Shown here piece by piece: positions 20,001-29,691 of a DNA stretch of 64,000 nucleotides (position 1 is its first letter; the number at the start of each line of letters is the position of its first letter). A program made the translations under genes and the position numbers. The notes beneath the pieces are model-generated. The model made no database searches and was not told the DNA's origin. It worked only from the letters and a program-made list of their open reading frames with translations. The stretch comes from CAZUWH01 sp964624075. Its GTDB lineage: Bacteria > Pseudomonadota > Alphaproteobacteria > Rhodospirillales > Rhodospirillaceae. The stretch is from the NCBI GenBank assembly GCA_964624075.1, contig CAZUWH010000007.1, forward strand, positions 1-64,000, given 5' to 3'.

Positions 20001-20544
20001 CGATCACTGCACCAGCTGTTCCTTGAACAGCACGTTCGTCACCCGTACCGGGGCGACAGCATTAGCCCGGCTCAAAAATTCCTCGTGCAGGCGGTACAGC
20101 CCGGCTGATCCTTGCAGATCCTCAACCCGCAACTCACGTAAATAAACCTGGAAGCTGTCAATGATATGCTTGTTGTATGGGCCTATTTACTCCTTATAAT
20201 TGATCTTATCAAAGAAGATTAAGATCTTTAGATTTATATTGTTTATTATTTTCGTAGAGATAGATAACTCTCTCTGGAAGATCGTAAATCGCGATGATGC
20301 CAGTGGCAGCTGACGCGCCTCCCTCCGCCGATTCGCTCTCCGCGCCGCTGAACATTGCCCGCACGGAATCCACGCCACCCAACAGGATGAAGCCAACAAC
20401 CATCATAATCAGCAGAAACACGGGCAGGATGATTTTTCAGTTTTCCTGACAACCAAACCGGGCGTTCCTCCTCCCCTCCAGAGACAACACCACTATCCAG
20501 CTCTTCATCGAGTTCCTTGGCTATTCTTCCCCCTGGGCGCTCAT
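20001..20544 (-). pseudogene. fliL: broken flagellar basal-body protein FliL
   Basis: FliL is an inner-membrane protein that supports the stator. The pieces are an N-terminal charged part (ELDEELDSGVV, ERPVWLSGKL), then in a second frame the transmembrane helix FLLIMMVVGFILLGGVDSV and GIIAIYDLPERVIYLY, a stop in an AT-rich stretch, and in a third frame the C-terminal domain FQVYLRELRVEDLQGSAGLY, RLHEEFLSRANA and VRVTNVLFKEQLVQ. The central beta domain is missing and its place is taken by about 90 bases of AT-rich sequence (20165-20270). Confidence 0.85.
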
Positions 20545-20859
20545 GCCACCATTGTGGTGCAACCTCTATCTCTATCGTCCTGCTCCCTTCTTTACGCTGC
20601 CCTAGTTAATAATCGGTTGAAAACGATCGGCCTGGCAAGAGTTGCCGGGCAAGGGCTGCCGCCCATCGGCCAGTGCTGGTACGGCATAGCCCCGGCAGGG
20701 GGGTTGGTGCGTTTGTACCATGTGGATTTTCCTGTCGCGGCATGCACGAGGCAGCATGAGGAACCGGCACTGGCACGTTTTCTGCGCACATGGTTTCTCC
20801 ACACGCGATCCTGCGTGCGTTCCCGGCCCGCGGCCAGCAACGGGAAAGGAGGGAAGCTG
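20545..20859. other. divergent spacer between fliL and flgF
   Basis: No gene seen. It separates the minus-strand fliL block from the plus-strand flgF block and should have held both promoters. I find no clear sigma-54 or sigma-28 type element. Confidence 0.45.
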
Positions 20860-21429
20860 ATGGACAATACATCCCATATCGCCTTGTCCCGGCGACCGTA
20901 TGGCGGCAACTTGAGATAGCAGCTAATAACATCGCCAATGCTAACACGCTGTGCTTCGAGAGCGAGAAGCCTCTGTTCGTCGAATATCTGGTGCGCACCA
21001 AGACCAGCGATCGCCTTTTCGATGACAGACAGGCTGTCCTTCGTGCAGGATTATGGTCTGGTCTACGACACTGAGCGAGGGACCGATCACCGCGACCGGC
21101 AATCCCGCTCGATCTTGCCATTGATGGCGAGGGGTACTTCATCATCGAGACCGACGATGGATCTCGTTACAGTCGTGGCGGTCATTTCCGCCGACCCGCA
21201 GGACATGCAGCCGATCGTGGCTGGCCTCTACAGTACGGAACAGCAACCGGAAAAGGTAGCGTGCCCGAATATTCTTCAGGGCGCACTGGAGGAATCGAAT
21301 GTCAAGATGATCTCTGAGATCAGCCGCATGATCAAGTTGCACCGAATATACGAAGGCGTCGACAAGATGCTGGAAATCAAACACGACCGCCGCCGCAAGA
21401 TGGTCGATACCGTCCTGCGCGTGAGCTGA
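20860..21429 (+). pseudogene. flgF: broken proximal rod protein FlgF
   Basis: Starts MDNTSHIALSR at ATG 20860 with aaaggaggga upstream. After frame changes: WRQLEIAANNIANANT, then FVEYLVRTKT, LSFVQDYGLVYDTERG, then IDGEGYFIIETDDGSRYSR-like sequence, then a large deletion of the core, and the C-terminus MQPIVAGLYSTEQQPEKVA, GALEESNVKMISEISRMIKL, MLEIKHDRRRKMVDTVLRVS. The length is about 190 codons against about 240 normally. The C-terminal frame is open and ends at TGA 21427-21429. Confidence 0.88.
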
Positions 21430-21458
21430 GCGGACAGATGGACAGGGAGTGAAGTGCA

Positions 21459-22238
21459 ATGGGGTCACTTAATACCGCCGCCACCGGGATGCTTGCCCAG
21501 CAAACCAATATCGAGGTGATTTCCAACAACATCGCCAACATGAACACCACCGCCTATACCCGGCGCCAGGCGGAGTTCAACGACCTTCTCTACCAGAACC
21601 TGCGGCGGGGCGGGGCCAATTCCTCCGATGCCGGAACTATCGCGCCGACCGGCGTGCAACTTGGCCTCGGTATCAAGACGGTCGCAGTCTACCGGATCAC
21701 CGAACAGGGCAGCCTGCTCAACACTGATAACACACTGGATCTGGAAATCCAGGGCAAGGGATATTTTCAGGTTACCCTGCCCTCCGGCGAGATCGCCTAT
21801 ACCCGCGACGGTTCGTTTCAACTCTCGCCCCAGGGGAAACTGGTCACCCACAAGGGCTACAGGATCGAACCGGGCATCACCATTCCCAACGATGCCGTCG
21901 GCATCGCCATCAACAGTTCCGGTGAGGTCATGGTCAAAAAGGATGGCCAGGTCACACCCCAGACCGTGGGTCAGCTCATGCTTGCCACCTTTCCCAACGA
22001 TGCGGGTCTGGAAGCTGTCGGTGACAACCTTCTGAAGGAAACGCCGGCTTCTGGTGGCGCCATCGCCGCCACGCCCGACTCGGCAGGATATGGCACCATC
22101 CTGCAGGGATTCCTGGAAACATCGAATGTCAATGTCGTGTCCAAAGTCACTAGTCTCATCAGCGCCCAGCAGGCCTACGAAATGAACAGCAAGGTAATCC
22201 AGACCTCCGATGAAATGATGTCCACGACTGTCAATTAA
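21459..22238 (+). CDS. flgG: flagellar distal rod protein FlgG
   Basis: Structural protein of the distal rod that crosses the periplasm to the hook. Its 259 residues are full length: the N-terminal helix MGSLNTAATGMLAQQTNIEV with ISNNIANMNTTAYTRR, the middle domain GKGYFQVTLPSGEIAYTRDG, and the C-terminal QGFLETSNVNVVSKVTSLIS and AQQAYEMNSKVIQTSDEMM. It is the only flagellar gene of the window without damage, lying between broken flgF and flgA, so on its own it cannot serve a flagellum. It is probably on its way to decay. Confidence 0.95.
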   Translation: MGSLNTAATGMLAQQTNIEVISNNIANMNTTAYTRRQAEFNDLLYQNLRRGGANSSDAGTIAPTGVQLGLGIKTVAVYRITEQGSLLNTDNTLDLEIQGKGYFQVTLPSGEIAYTRDGSFQLSPQGKLVTHKGYRIEPGITIPNDAVGIAINSSGEVMVKKDGQVTPQTVGQLMLATFPNDAGLEAVGDNLLKETPASGGAIAATPDSAGYGTILQGFLETSNVNVVSKVTSLISAQQAYEMNSKVIQTSDEMMSTTVN

Positions 22239-22333
22239 AAGTAGCGTGATCGGATATAGGCATCTGTAAGAAACGAGGAGCAGCAGAATTTTTGTGGATT
22301 TTGAGAAAGACATCTTGAGCCAGGGGGTCGCTC

Positions 22334-23069
22334 ATGAAACACATCGCGTTTGCTCTGAGTCTGCTCCTGATCGCCTTACCGGCCATGGCGGGAACGTCGT
22401 CATCCGTCATCTCTGGCAGAGAAACGCGTCTTCTGCCTCCTGCCTTACGGCTGAAACCATGCTGATGGTCTTGCGGGTTGCCTTACAGGTGCGTAGGATG
22501 CCGGCCGAAGCGGGAGTTGCCATGGCCAACCACAATCCCAGCCTTGTCATTCCCTTTGAAGCCGATCCCGGGGTCGCCGTCGAAGGTCTCTCTTATGACG
22601 CTCAGGAGGGCCGTTTCAGCGGAATGATCGTCGCGCCGGCTGGTGCAACCAACGCCTAACGGTTGACTCTCATGGGGCGCGTGGTCGCTACCGTGCCCGT
22701 GCCGGTTCCCAACCGGTTCCTAAAAAAAGGCGAACCGATCACTGCTTCCAATTTGCATTGACAGCACCTGCCGACCCGCATGGTGCAACCCCATACGCTT
22801 ACCGACCCGGCCCTTGTGCGAGGGAGCGCCCCTGCGCGACGATGACCTGGAAGGGCCGATCCTGGTAACGCGGAACAAACTAGTAACCGTGGTCCTGACG
22901 GCACCAGGCATGGTTCTGACGGTACGGGGCAAGGCCCTGAAAGATGGTGCTAGGGCGGCGACCATCCGGGTTCAGAACGTGACAAGCCGCAAGACCTTAG
23001 TTTGCAACCGTTGTCGATGAAAATACAGTGTCGGTCTCCCTGGCAACCGTCCTTGCCGCCGCTTTGTGA
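22334..23069 (+). pseudogene. flgA: broken P-ring assembly chaperone FlgA
   Basis: Starts MKHIAFALSLLLIALPAMA at ATG 22334, a clear signal peptide, followed by TSSSVISGRETRLLPPALRL. After frameshifts: NPSLVIPFEADPGVAVEGLS and RFSGMIVAPAGATNA (AFP-like SAF region), then VVATVPVPVPNRFLKKGEPI, LEGPILVTRNKLVTVVLTAP, LTVRGKALKDGARAATIRVQ, NVTSRKTLV, and in a last frame VVDENTVSVSLATVLAAAL ending at TGA 23067-23069. All FlgA domains are present but in at least four frames. Confidence 0.85.
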
Positions 23070-23248
23070 TACCATTGGGTGTAATCTTATTGACGGGCGG
23101 TGAGTGGCCATGACGGCGGTGTGGGCAGTCTTGTGGTACGGAAGCCAGGGCGCGCGGTTGCCGCCCGGCGCTCCAGCGATTGAGGGGGAGCCTTGATCGG
23201 TCACGATCGAGACCTACGGGGATGACAGGGCACGACAAAGAGTGGAAA

Positions 23249-24001
23249 ATGTCTTCCATGCCTTTGCGGCAACTGACCGTGACCTTGATGGCGACGAGTA
23301 TCCCGGCGCCCCCGGGTGCAACGCGCTCCAGCGCCTCAGCGAGGTGGGTAGCGAACCTTCCCTGTCACCCATTCAGAATCCGGTCGAAAAGCCCGGTTAT
23401 CGTCTGGTTAGCCTCCCCATACCGGCGCTGGTCCTAACCTAGCCCAGCGCCAATTCCCTGTGGCGGCCTGGGGCGCGGGCCTTCTTCAAGGATCAGCGCG
23501 CCGCTGAAGTGGGAGACATCCTGACCGTGGTGATCAGCATTTCGGATACGGCTACCTTCAACAACAGGAGCAAGCACGACCGCACCACAGGGGAAGGGGC
23601 CAGCATGGCTGGCGATCACGGGATACGATTTGGCGAAACTTCTGCCCAATGGCGTGGATCCTGCCAATCTGGTCGATTCCACGAGTGGTCACGCCTATGA
23701 AGGCAAAGGAGAAACCACCCGCAACGAGACCATCAATCTGCGTCTGGCCGCTGTCATCATTCAGGTTCCACCCAACGGCACCCTGGCTATTGCTGGACGG
23801 CAGGGAATCCACGTCAATTATGAGCTGCGTGAGATCCATGTGAGCGGCGTCGTCCGCTCACAGGATATCGCTTCCGACAATTCCGTGCGCTGGGACAAAA
23901 TTGCCGAGGCCAGAATTGCCTACGACGGACGGGGTTAGATCACCGATGCGCAGCAGCCGCGTTATGGCCAGCAGATTTTCGATATCATTTTCCCCTGGTA
24001 A
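23249..24001 (+). pseudogene. flgH: broken L-ring lipoprotein FlgH
   Basis: N-terminal signal MSSMPLRQLTVTLMATSI, then a frame change to the lipobox-like PGCNALQRLSEVG, with Cys as lipid site, then EPSLSPIQNPVEKPGYRLV. TAG 23440-23442 stands where relatives have Gln, followed by SANSLWRPGARAFFKDQRA, GDILTVVISISDTATFNNRS; after frame changes LPNGVDPANLVDSTSGHA, LRLAAVIIQVPPNGTLAIAG, NYELREIHVSGVVRSQDIAS, DNSVRWDKIAEARIAYDGRG; then TAG 23936-23938 for Gln and ITDAQQPRYGQQIFDIIFPW before TAA. The L-ring gene is therefore lost. Confidence 0.88.
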
Positions 24002-24131
24002 CAGGGAGTCCGGAAAGTTTACGGGCGTATGGGCATTCCGCCCGCGCATTGGTCTGATACCAAACCAGGCGCACCCCCACACTATGGCCTGCTTTCACCC
24101 TCTGGCCAGGCAGGCATGATAACAGGCCTTG

Positions 24132-24278
24132 TCAAAGAAAGCCACACTCAAGCCTTCGCTTGAGGCGAAGCGCCAATGAGGCCTCGTCAGGACCAACGGC
24201 CGGGGATATTCCCCTGTCCGGTGCGGCCATCATGAGCATCATGATGGCCGCGAGAAGGGTGCTTTGGCTTGCCTTCAT
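24132..24278 (-). CDS. possible short secreted peptide
   Basis: A 48-residue frame starting MKASQSTLLAAIMMLMMAAP, which looks like a signal peptide, followed by 28 residues (DRGISPAVGPDEASLALRL...). GGAG lies about eight bases upstream of the ATG. No family recognised. It could be the 5' end of a deleted gene. Confidence 0.25.
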   Translation of the reverse strand: MKASQSTLLAAIMMLMMAAPDRGISPAVGPDEASLALRLKRRLECGFL

Positions 24279-24469
24279 TGTAATACTCCGCAGAATCCAC
24301 CATGCCCACTGCTCCTGTGGCCACGCCAAACCTCTGAGTGTTACCGGCGTAGACAAAACCACCAGCACGTTACAATCTACCATCGCCTGACAGGGAATGG
24401 CCGTCAGACCAGCCATCAGGGCAGTCGAGTAAAAGTGCAGATTCCTGTTACACCAGGTCCTCCCCCTCC

Positions 24470-24580
24470 AGGCGACCGTATGCACACAAGGTCTGCCCTG
24501 GAGGGAACACGCCCTCCTCCTGGACGGAAGACCCTCTCCCCCCTGGATCGGGGGAGAGCTTGCTATTTCAGCAAGCACCG
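24470..24580. repeat. dispersed repeat family A copy
   Basis: Contains ctggagggaacacgccctcc (also seen at 52350 as tggagggaacacgccc) and the core ccctggatcgggggagagctt. The tail agcttgctatttca recurs as ggcttgctattcca at 12772. It lies between the flagellar remnants and tRNA-Arg. Confidence 0.75.
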
Positions 24581-24773
24581 TCGTATGGGGAAGAGGATGG
24601 CTCGGATGGTGTATGCGGTCGTCAATGAGGCGATCAAGCCGACTCACTGCCACGTCGATCGCCGCACGACTCGCCAACCTTCAAGGCGGGGAAGATGTCA
24701 AGGATGCCAAAACCTGTGCCGCGGTACGGCTTCCCGTTGGGATTTGAGGATGACCAGATTCCCCTAATTTCCC

Positions 24774-24850
24774 TGGCCTCCCCGACAGGACTTGAACCTG
24801 TGACCTGCAGATTAGGAATCTGCCACTCTATCCTGCTGAGCTACGGGGAG
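24774..24850 (-). tRNA. tRNA-Arg (anticodon CCT)
   Basis: A 77-base cloverleaf on the minus strand with acceptor ctccccg/cggggag, D-arm tagctcagcaggatagagtg, anticodon stem gcaga/tctgc with loop TTCCTAA (34-36 CCT), T-arm aggttcaagtcct and an encoded CCA. It reads the AGG codon. Confidence 0.97.
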
Positions 24851-25049
24851 CCAAAGGAAAGCATAACAGGCTGCTGCCCGAACGGAAAGACCATGTCGTG
24901 GGAAAATATCCACGATTGCTGGAAAACTCCAGGACACGCCCGGGACCCGGGATATGAGGGAATCCGGCCTGCAGAGCGGGAGGGCGTTTCATTTGCGGCC
25001 GGTCTGGGGAGAACCGTGCCCGGGCGCGCTTCTCCCGGCAATTCCTGGT

Positions 25050-26110
25050 CATGAATCGGGATCACCGACTTTGACAAGGTTATACTCTCCAATCACGTGG
25101 GCAAGGATGGAAACGGCAATCTCCGCCGCGCTGCGTCCTCCCAGAGACAGTCCCACCGGGCCGTGCAGACGTGTGAGCGTCGTTGCGTCGAAATCCCTGC
25201 TGTCGCAGCCGATCCCGTCGTGCTGCCTGGCGGCGGGCGCTGCCCAGGGCCCCGATATAGAAGGCCGGCGTGCGCAAGGCGACCGCTAGTGCCGGATCGT
25301 CCAGTTTTGGATCATGCGCGAGGGCCACGACGGCGGTGTGCGCATCCACCCAAAGCCTGTCCAGGGTCTCGGCTGGCCAGCCGGCCACCACAATCCAGCC
25401 CGGCCAGCCTGGCCATGGGTGCCAGAACATGGGCAATGGGAACGGCTCCGATCACCAGCAGACGCGGCGGGGCATAGACGCGCACGCGTGAACACCTCCC
25501 CTCGCCGACAAGGGCACTGCATCCACACGCCAGCAGCTTCCGCGCCGTCTGACATAAAGAATCGGCAGGATGCCACTGTCCCGCTCCGACGTGACCATTA
25601 CTGGCCATAACCGCTATCGTACCATCTGCCAGACGGGTCAATGGCGCGACCACCTGACCTGCCGCCCGGGCTGTCTGAACGGCCGAGAAGGCTCTCCCAT
25701 CAACCGGCTGGACCAGTATCTTGAGGATGCCCCCGCATCCAGGCCCCGCCGGCCAGACATTATCAGCCCTTTTTCTCTCCATCTCCCCGTAGGCAAGCCG
25801 ACGGACGGGCGGTCTTTCACCGCGCAACAGACGGCACGCCTCCCCGGCCACGGCCGCCTCGAGACAGCCAGCCGATATGTCCCCGGCGAACTATGCCCCC
25901 CGGCCGTCATCACCAGATGACTGCCCAGGGACACCACGCCTCTGGCCTGGAGACGACCGGGGGGCCAGGGCGGGGGGAGGAGGAGGGCGGCGCGGCGCCA
26001 GAGCGGACACGCTCCTCTCCCCGCGCCCCCTCCACCTGCCACAAAACGGCCTACGCGAGCGCATCCCCCAGCGGGAAGGACATGCTTGCACCGCCTGGTC
26101 TCATGCGCAT
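25050..26110 (-). pseudogene. broken XdhC/CoxI family protein
   Basis: XdhC proteins load molybdenum cofactor into xanthine dehydrogenase-type enzymes. The pieces are VVSLGSHLVMTAGGHSSP, GEACRLLRGERPPVRRLAYG, CGGILKILVQPVDG, then PRLLVIGAVPIAHVLAPMAR, and in another frame DAHTAVVALAHDPKLDDPAL, AVALRTPAFYIGALGSARR, and in a third frame a C-terminus like AAEIAVSILAHVIGEYNLVK. Both the XdhC/CoxI and the Rossmann domains are represented but split by at least three frameshifts. No molybdenum hydroxylase genes are in the window. Confidence 0.75.
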
Positions 26111-26502
26111 GAGACTCTTCGTGTCGTCGTGTCTCCCAGCACGCCGATCAATCGGTCGTCATCCTACCCTTCCACCGGGCGGACGCGTCGTCATGCCGGA
26201 AGCAGGCAGCTCGCATGACGCGCCTGACCGCAGCCGCAATGGCCGCTTGATCCCAACGCATGGCCTGGAAGATGTATCCAAACATTGTGCATACCGATAT
26301 CGATCCCTATTCACGCCTCCGGCTGTCTCCCTTCAAATTCGGCAGCCGGGGAGAGGATCACACGAGTGCCACGCGACGGAAGAAAAACCTACCTCTCCTG
26401 CCCCCAGAGACAGGGCACAGGCAGCCATCAGGGAAGAAGGAGAGAGGGAAGGGAGGAATTTGCGAAGGCCCTCTGACCTCTCTCCATCTTTCTTGCCAAT
26501 GT
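26111..26502. other. stretch without a recognised gene
   Basis: Open frames exist on both strands but none resembles a protein I know. It may include the 5' end of the xdhC remnant or another decayed gene. Confidence 0.35.
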
Positions 26503-27762
26503 TCATCCACTCTTTTGGCTTGGCGGCAACGGCCGTATCAGGGAAATCAGAACCGTTCCCCCCAGACAGGCACCGCCGCACAGGGTGAAAGCCAGCGGGA
26601 AATTGCCTAGATCACCCAGGAAACCGCCCAGAAGGGGGCCAATGATTCCGCCCACCCCATAGGCCAGGAAGACCAGGGGGTAGTTCTGTCCGACATTATT
26701 GGGACCGAAGGTGTTGGCGGTAATGCTGGGGAACAGGGCAAAGTTACCACCGAAATTGAATCCGATCAAAGTCGCTCCACAATAGAGCAGAATTTCATTG
26801 TCAGCCATCGACGTGAACAGCAACAGTACCACCCCCTGACCGAAAGTCATCAGCAAAAGTGCTGACCGCGGCCCGATACGATCGCTGATGGTACCCCAGA
26901 TGATGCGTCCCATGCCGTTAGCGATGCTGAAGAAGACGGCCAGGGCGGTTCCGGCAATGGCGCTCGCCTCGACCCGCGACAAGCCACTCGCCTCCAGGGC
27001 CTCCATGGGATAGAGCTTCATCAGGCCAATCGACATCAGTCCCGCTCCGCCGCTCACGATGAAGGTCAGAAACAGCAGCGCAAACTGTATCGTCCGCAGC
27101 ATCTCACGGCTGGTGTACTCCGAACGGGCGACGGTCACTTCCGCAGGGGGTGGCGTCCAACCGGTAGGATGCCAGCCACCCGGCGGCATGACCATCCATG
27201 TACTGCCCATCAACACCAGCACCGTAAAGGCGATGCCATAGAAGATAAACGTACGGTCGATCCCGTAGCTGTCAATCAGCAAGCCCCATTCTCCGGCCAG
27301 CTTGATCCAGCCCATGGCACCGAATCCGAATCCGGCGACGGCAATGCCGGCAATCATGCCACGGTGGTCAGGAAACCAGCGCATACCTACGGCAATGGGA
27401 ACCATATACCCCAGGCCAATGCCAGCCCCGCCGATCAGACCGATGCACAGCGTGACAACCGGAAAACTGGTTCCCCCGAGCAGACCAGCCAGTATGTAGC
27501 CGCTCCCCAGTACAAGGGCGCTGCTGATAGTTAGCCGGCGAGTCCCCAGGCGCGCTATGTTGCGTCCGGCCCACACCATGGCCACCGCCAGGGTGGCAAG
27601 ACCAATGGAAAAGGTGATCTGGGTATCGAGCTTGCTCCAGCCAGCCTCTTGCATGGTCGGTGTGAAGACCGGCCATGCATAAAGAGCCCCCAGTGCAACT
27701 TGAATCAGGATGGCTCCGAGCACGACCAGACGGCGGTCGATGATTTTCGGTTCCAGTATCAT
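26503..27762 (-). CDS. MFS transporter, OFA (oxalate/formate antiporter-like) family
   Basis: A 12-helix inner-membrane carrier of 419 residues. The substrate is probably a small carboxylate, but the family is diverse. OFA features include the N-terminal GALYAWPVFTPTMQEAGWSK, the loop-2 region RNIARLGTRRLTISSA, GYMVPIAVGMRWFPDHRGMI in the middle, and MGRIIWGTISDRIGPRSALL at loop 8-9. I chose ATG 27760-27762 because AAGGA lies nine bases upstream; the frame extends 33 codons further without support. It is monocistronic and intact. Confidence 0.88.
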   Translation of the reverse strand: MILEPKIIDRRLVVLGAILIQVALGALYAWPVFTPTMQEAGWSKLDTQITFSIGLATLAVAMVWAGRNIARLGTRRLTISSALVLGSGYILAGLLGGTSFPVVTLCIGLIGGAGIGLGYMVPIAVGMRWFPDHRGMIAGIAVAGFGFGAMGWIKLAGEWGLLIDSYGIDRTFIFYGIAFTVLVLMGSTWMVMPPGGWHPTGWTPPPAEVTVARSEYTSREMLRTIQFALLFLTFIVSGGAGLMSIGLMKLYPMEALEASGLSRVEASAIAGTALAVFFSIANGMGRIIWGTISDRIGPRSALLLMTFGQGVVLLLFTSMADNEILLYCGATLIGFNFGGNFALFPSITANTFGPNNVGQNYPLVFLAYGVGGIIGPLLGGFLGDLGNFPLAFTLCGGACLGGTVLISLIRPLPPSQKSG

Positions 27763-27979
27763 GACACACATTCCTTTTTTCGCCGTGCCGCTGCCACGAC
27801 AACGGATGCAGCGTGTACTCGCCAAAGATATGGCTTGAGAGAGAAGAGTACCTTCGGACAAGAATTGAGATCAATCTGGAAAAATGGATACCTTAAAACA
27901 GTACTTAAAATAGACCTAGAGAGATGCAATGAAACTGTAGAAGCAACGTTGAAAAAAACATGGTAGCCATGGGATACAG

Positions 27980-28871
27980 ATGACAAAGAGAATGACAGCC
28001 CGAACAGTATTAGTCTTGCCTGACAGTACGGGAACAATCAGATATAACTCTGACCACAGCGTACACTCTGGTTGAAAAGTTCAAGCTTCACGCGACCGTC
28101 TTACATGTACGCACCGATCCACTGGCCGCTGCGGTGCCTTTCATCGGTGATGCCGTAACCCCCCGAAGGGTAGAAACCATCGCCACCCTGGCAGAACAAA
28201 AGGCAGATGAACGTGCCGCCTCTATGCCCATCAAGCCTTCCTTGTCCTGTGTGCCCGTCATGCCGTGCCTGTCGTGGCCGCCGATGTCGTCACCGAGGGC
28301 ATGGCCGCGAGCTGGCTGGAAAAGCCTGGTCGCAAGGACCGAGTCATGGGACGACTCGGGCGAGTCCATGATCTGATCATGATCGGACTGCCCACCCATC
28401 GCCAGGACCTGACCGCCAGCATGACCACAACGCCTTGTTTGAGACCGGCCGTCCGGTTCTGGTCGTACCTCCCCCCAGCCGCCGGCCACGCTGGGCAAGC
28501 GCATCGCCATCGCCTGGGATGGCAGTGCAGCCTCTGCCGCCCGTGCCGTTGGGGTAGCCCTCTCCTTCCTACTTCTAGCTGGCACAGTAACGATCCTGAC
28601 CGCTGAAACGGAACGCACGCCTGCTTCGGTCATGCCAGAACTGTCGATCTACCTGAAGCGGCATGGTGTCACACCCCAGGCTGACATCATCGGTCATCTA
28701 GGATACCGCCACCTGAGTGGCCGTGCGCTTCTGGCGGCAGCCGCCCGAATCGGCGCCGACCTGCTCGTCATGGGCGCCCACCGCGCCGAAGGGCTGAAGC
28801 GGCTGCTTCTGGGCAAGGCCACTCGCGAAGTCCTGCGGACCACCGAACTGCTACTCCCGATGGTCAATTGA
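27980..28871 (+). pseudogene. broken universal stress protein (UspA family)
   Basis: Starts MTKRMTARTVLVLPDSTGTI at ATG 27980. After frame changes: LVEKFKLHATVLHVRTDPLA, RVETIATLAEQKADERAA, HDLIMIGLPTHRQ, then KRIAIAWDGSAASAARAVGV and a clean final part with LSIYLKRHGVTPQADI, ALLAAAARIGADLLVMGAHR and GLKRLLLGKATREVLRTTEL, the G-2x-G-9x-G type nucleotide motif at the end of tandem USP domains. Four or more frameshifts. The 5' end overlaps an AT-rich stretch (27860-28080). Confidence 0.85.
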
Positions 28872-29691
28872 CATGGAATAGAGAGAGGAGATGCTGCTTC
28901 CCCTGCCATCAACGGGCAAAGGGAGGCAGCGCGGACGTATTGTTCACCGGCGCGGGATGCAATCAGGTTGGATTCCTTTCTTTTAGAGCGCGGACATACC
29001 CCTCCGCGAAGAGGTGGGCGAGACGCCCACCCTCCTCCCAAGGGCGATCTGAAATCACCCCGCTCCAAGGATCAAGACCCCGGGTAATACCTTTGAGCGT
29101 CACGCGTGACACACGCTCAAACGCCCGCCGCCGTGGCGCACCCAGCGCCTGGGGGAGGTCAAGATCAAGGCCCAAGAGTATAAGAGGGCTGTGTGGGCAC
29201 AGGTGGTCATGGCGATGGTACGCCGCGATCAGAAGTCGATGCAACGCCCGTCACGCTCCCAGTCCCCGAAACGGGTAGGATCGGGGCGCGCCTTTTTCCC
29301 ATCATGGGCAGGCCCTGGACTGTCAGGAAATTTGCCCCCATTGCCGGAGTCGCCTTCCGCAACTTTCGTAGCTTCAGAAACCGGATCATGATTGAAAGAA
29401 TCTGCGGTTGGCACACTCTGAACGGGCACAGCAGAATCCTCCTTTGGACAGGGTGGCGTGTCGGCGAGACACCTCTGAAAATCTCTTTCTTTCTCCCCCT
29501 CCAGGGGGGCTTTCATGGCTTGCTTCAAGGTATTTCTCCCACACTCTCCCCCGGATCCAGGGGCCACGGGCTGCACATATCCTTAGTGTGAAGGAATGCA
29601 GTTTCACAGGCCACGGTGACTGACTTGATGTGCATGCCGTAGAACCCAAGGGAGAGGATTTTTAAGAATGTCAACTTGATCACAGAATGCT
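28872..29691. other. gene-free stretch of 800 bases with repeats
   Basis: No gene seen. It holds family C copy 2 at 29091-29185, a family A core near 29540-29570 (ctcccccggatccagggg) and plain GC-rich spacer upstream of the 3' end of lpdA. Confidence 0.6.
29091..29185. repeat. dispersed repeat family C, copy 2
   Basis: Begins with the inverted repeat tttgagcgt ... acgctcaaa around cacgcgtgacac, then the shared gcgcctgggggaggtcaaga and agagta end. It matches 210-310 and 62905-63046. Confidence 0.78.
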
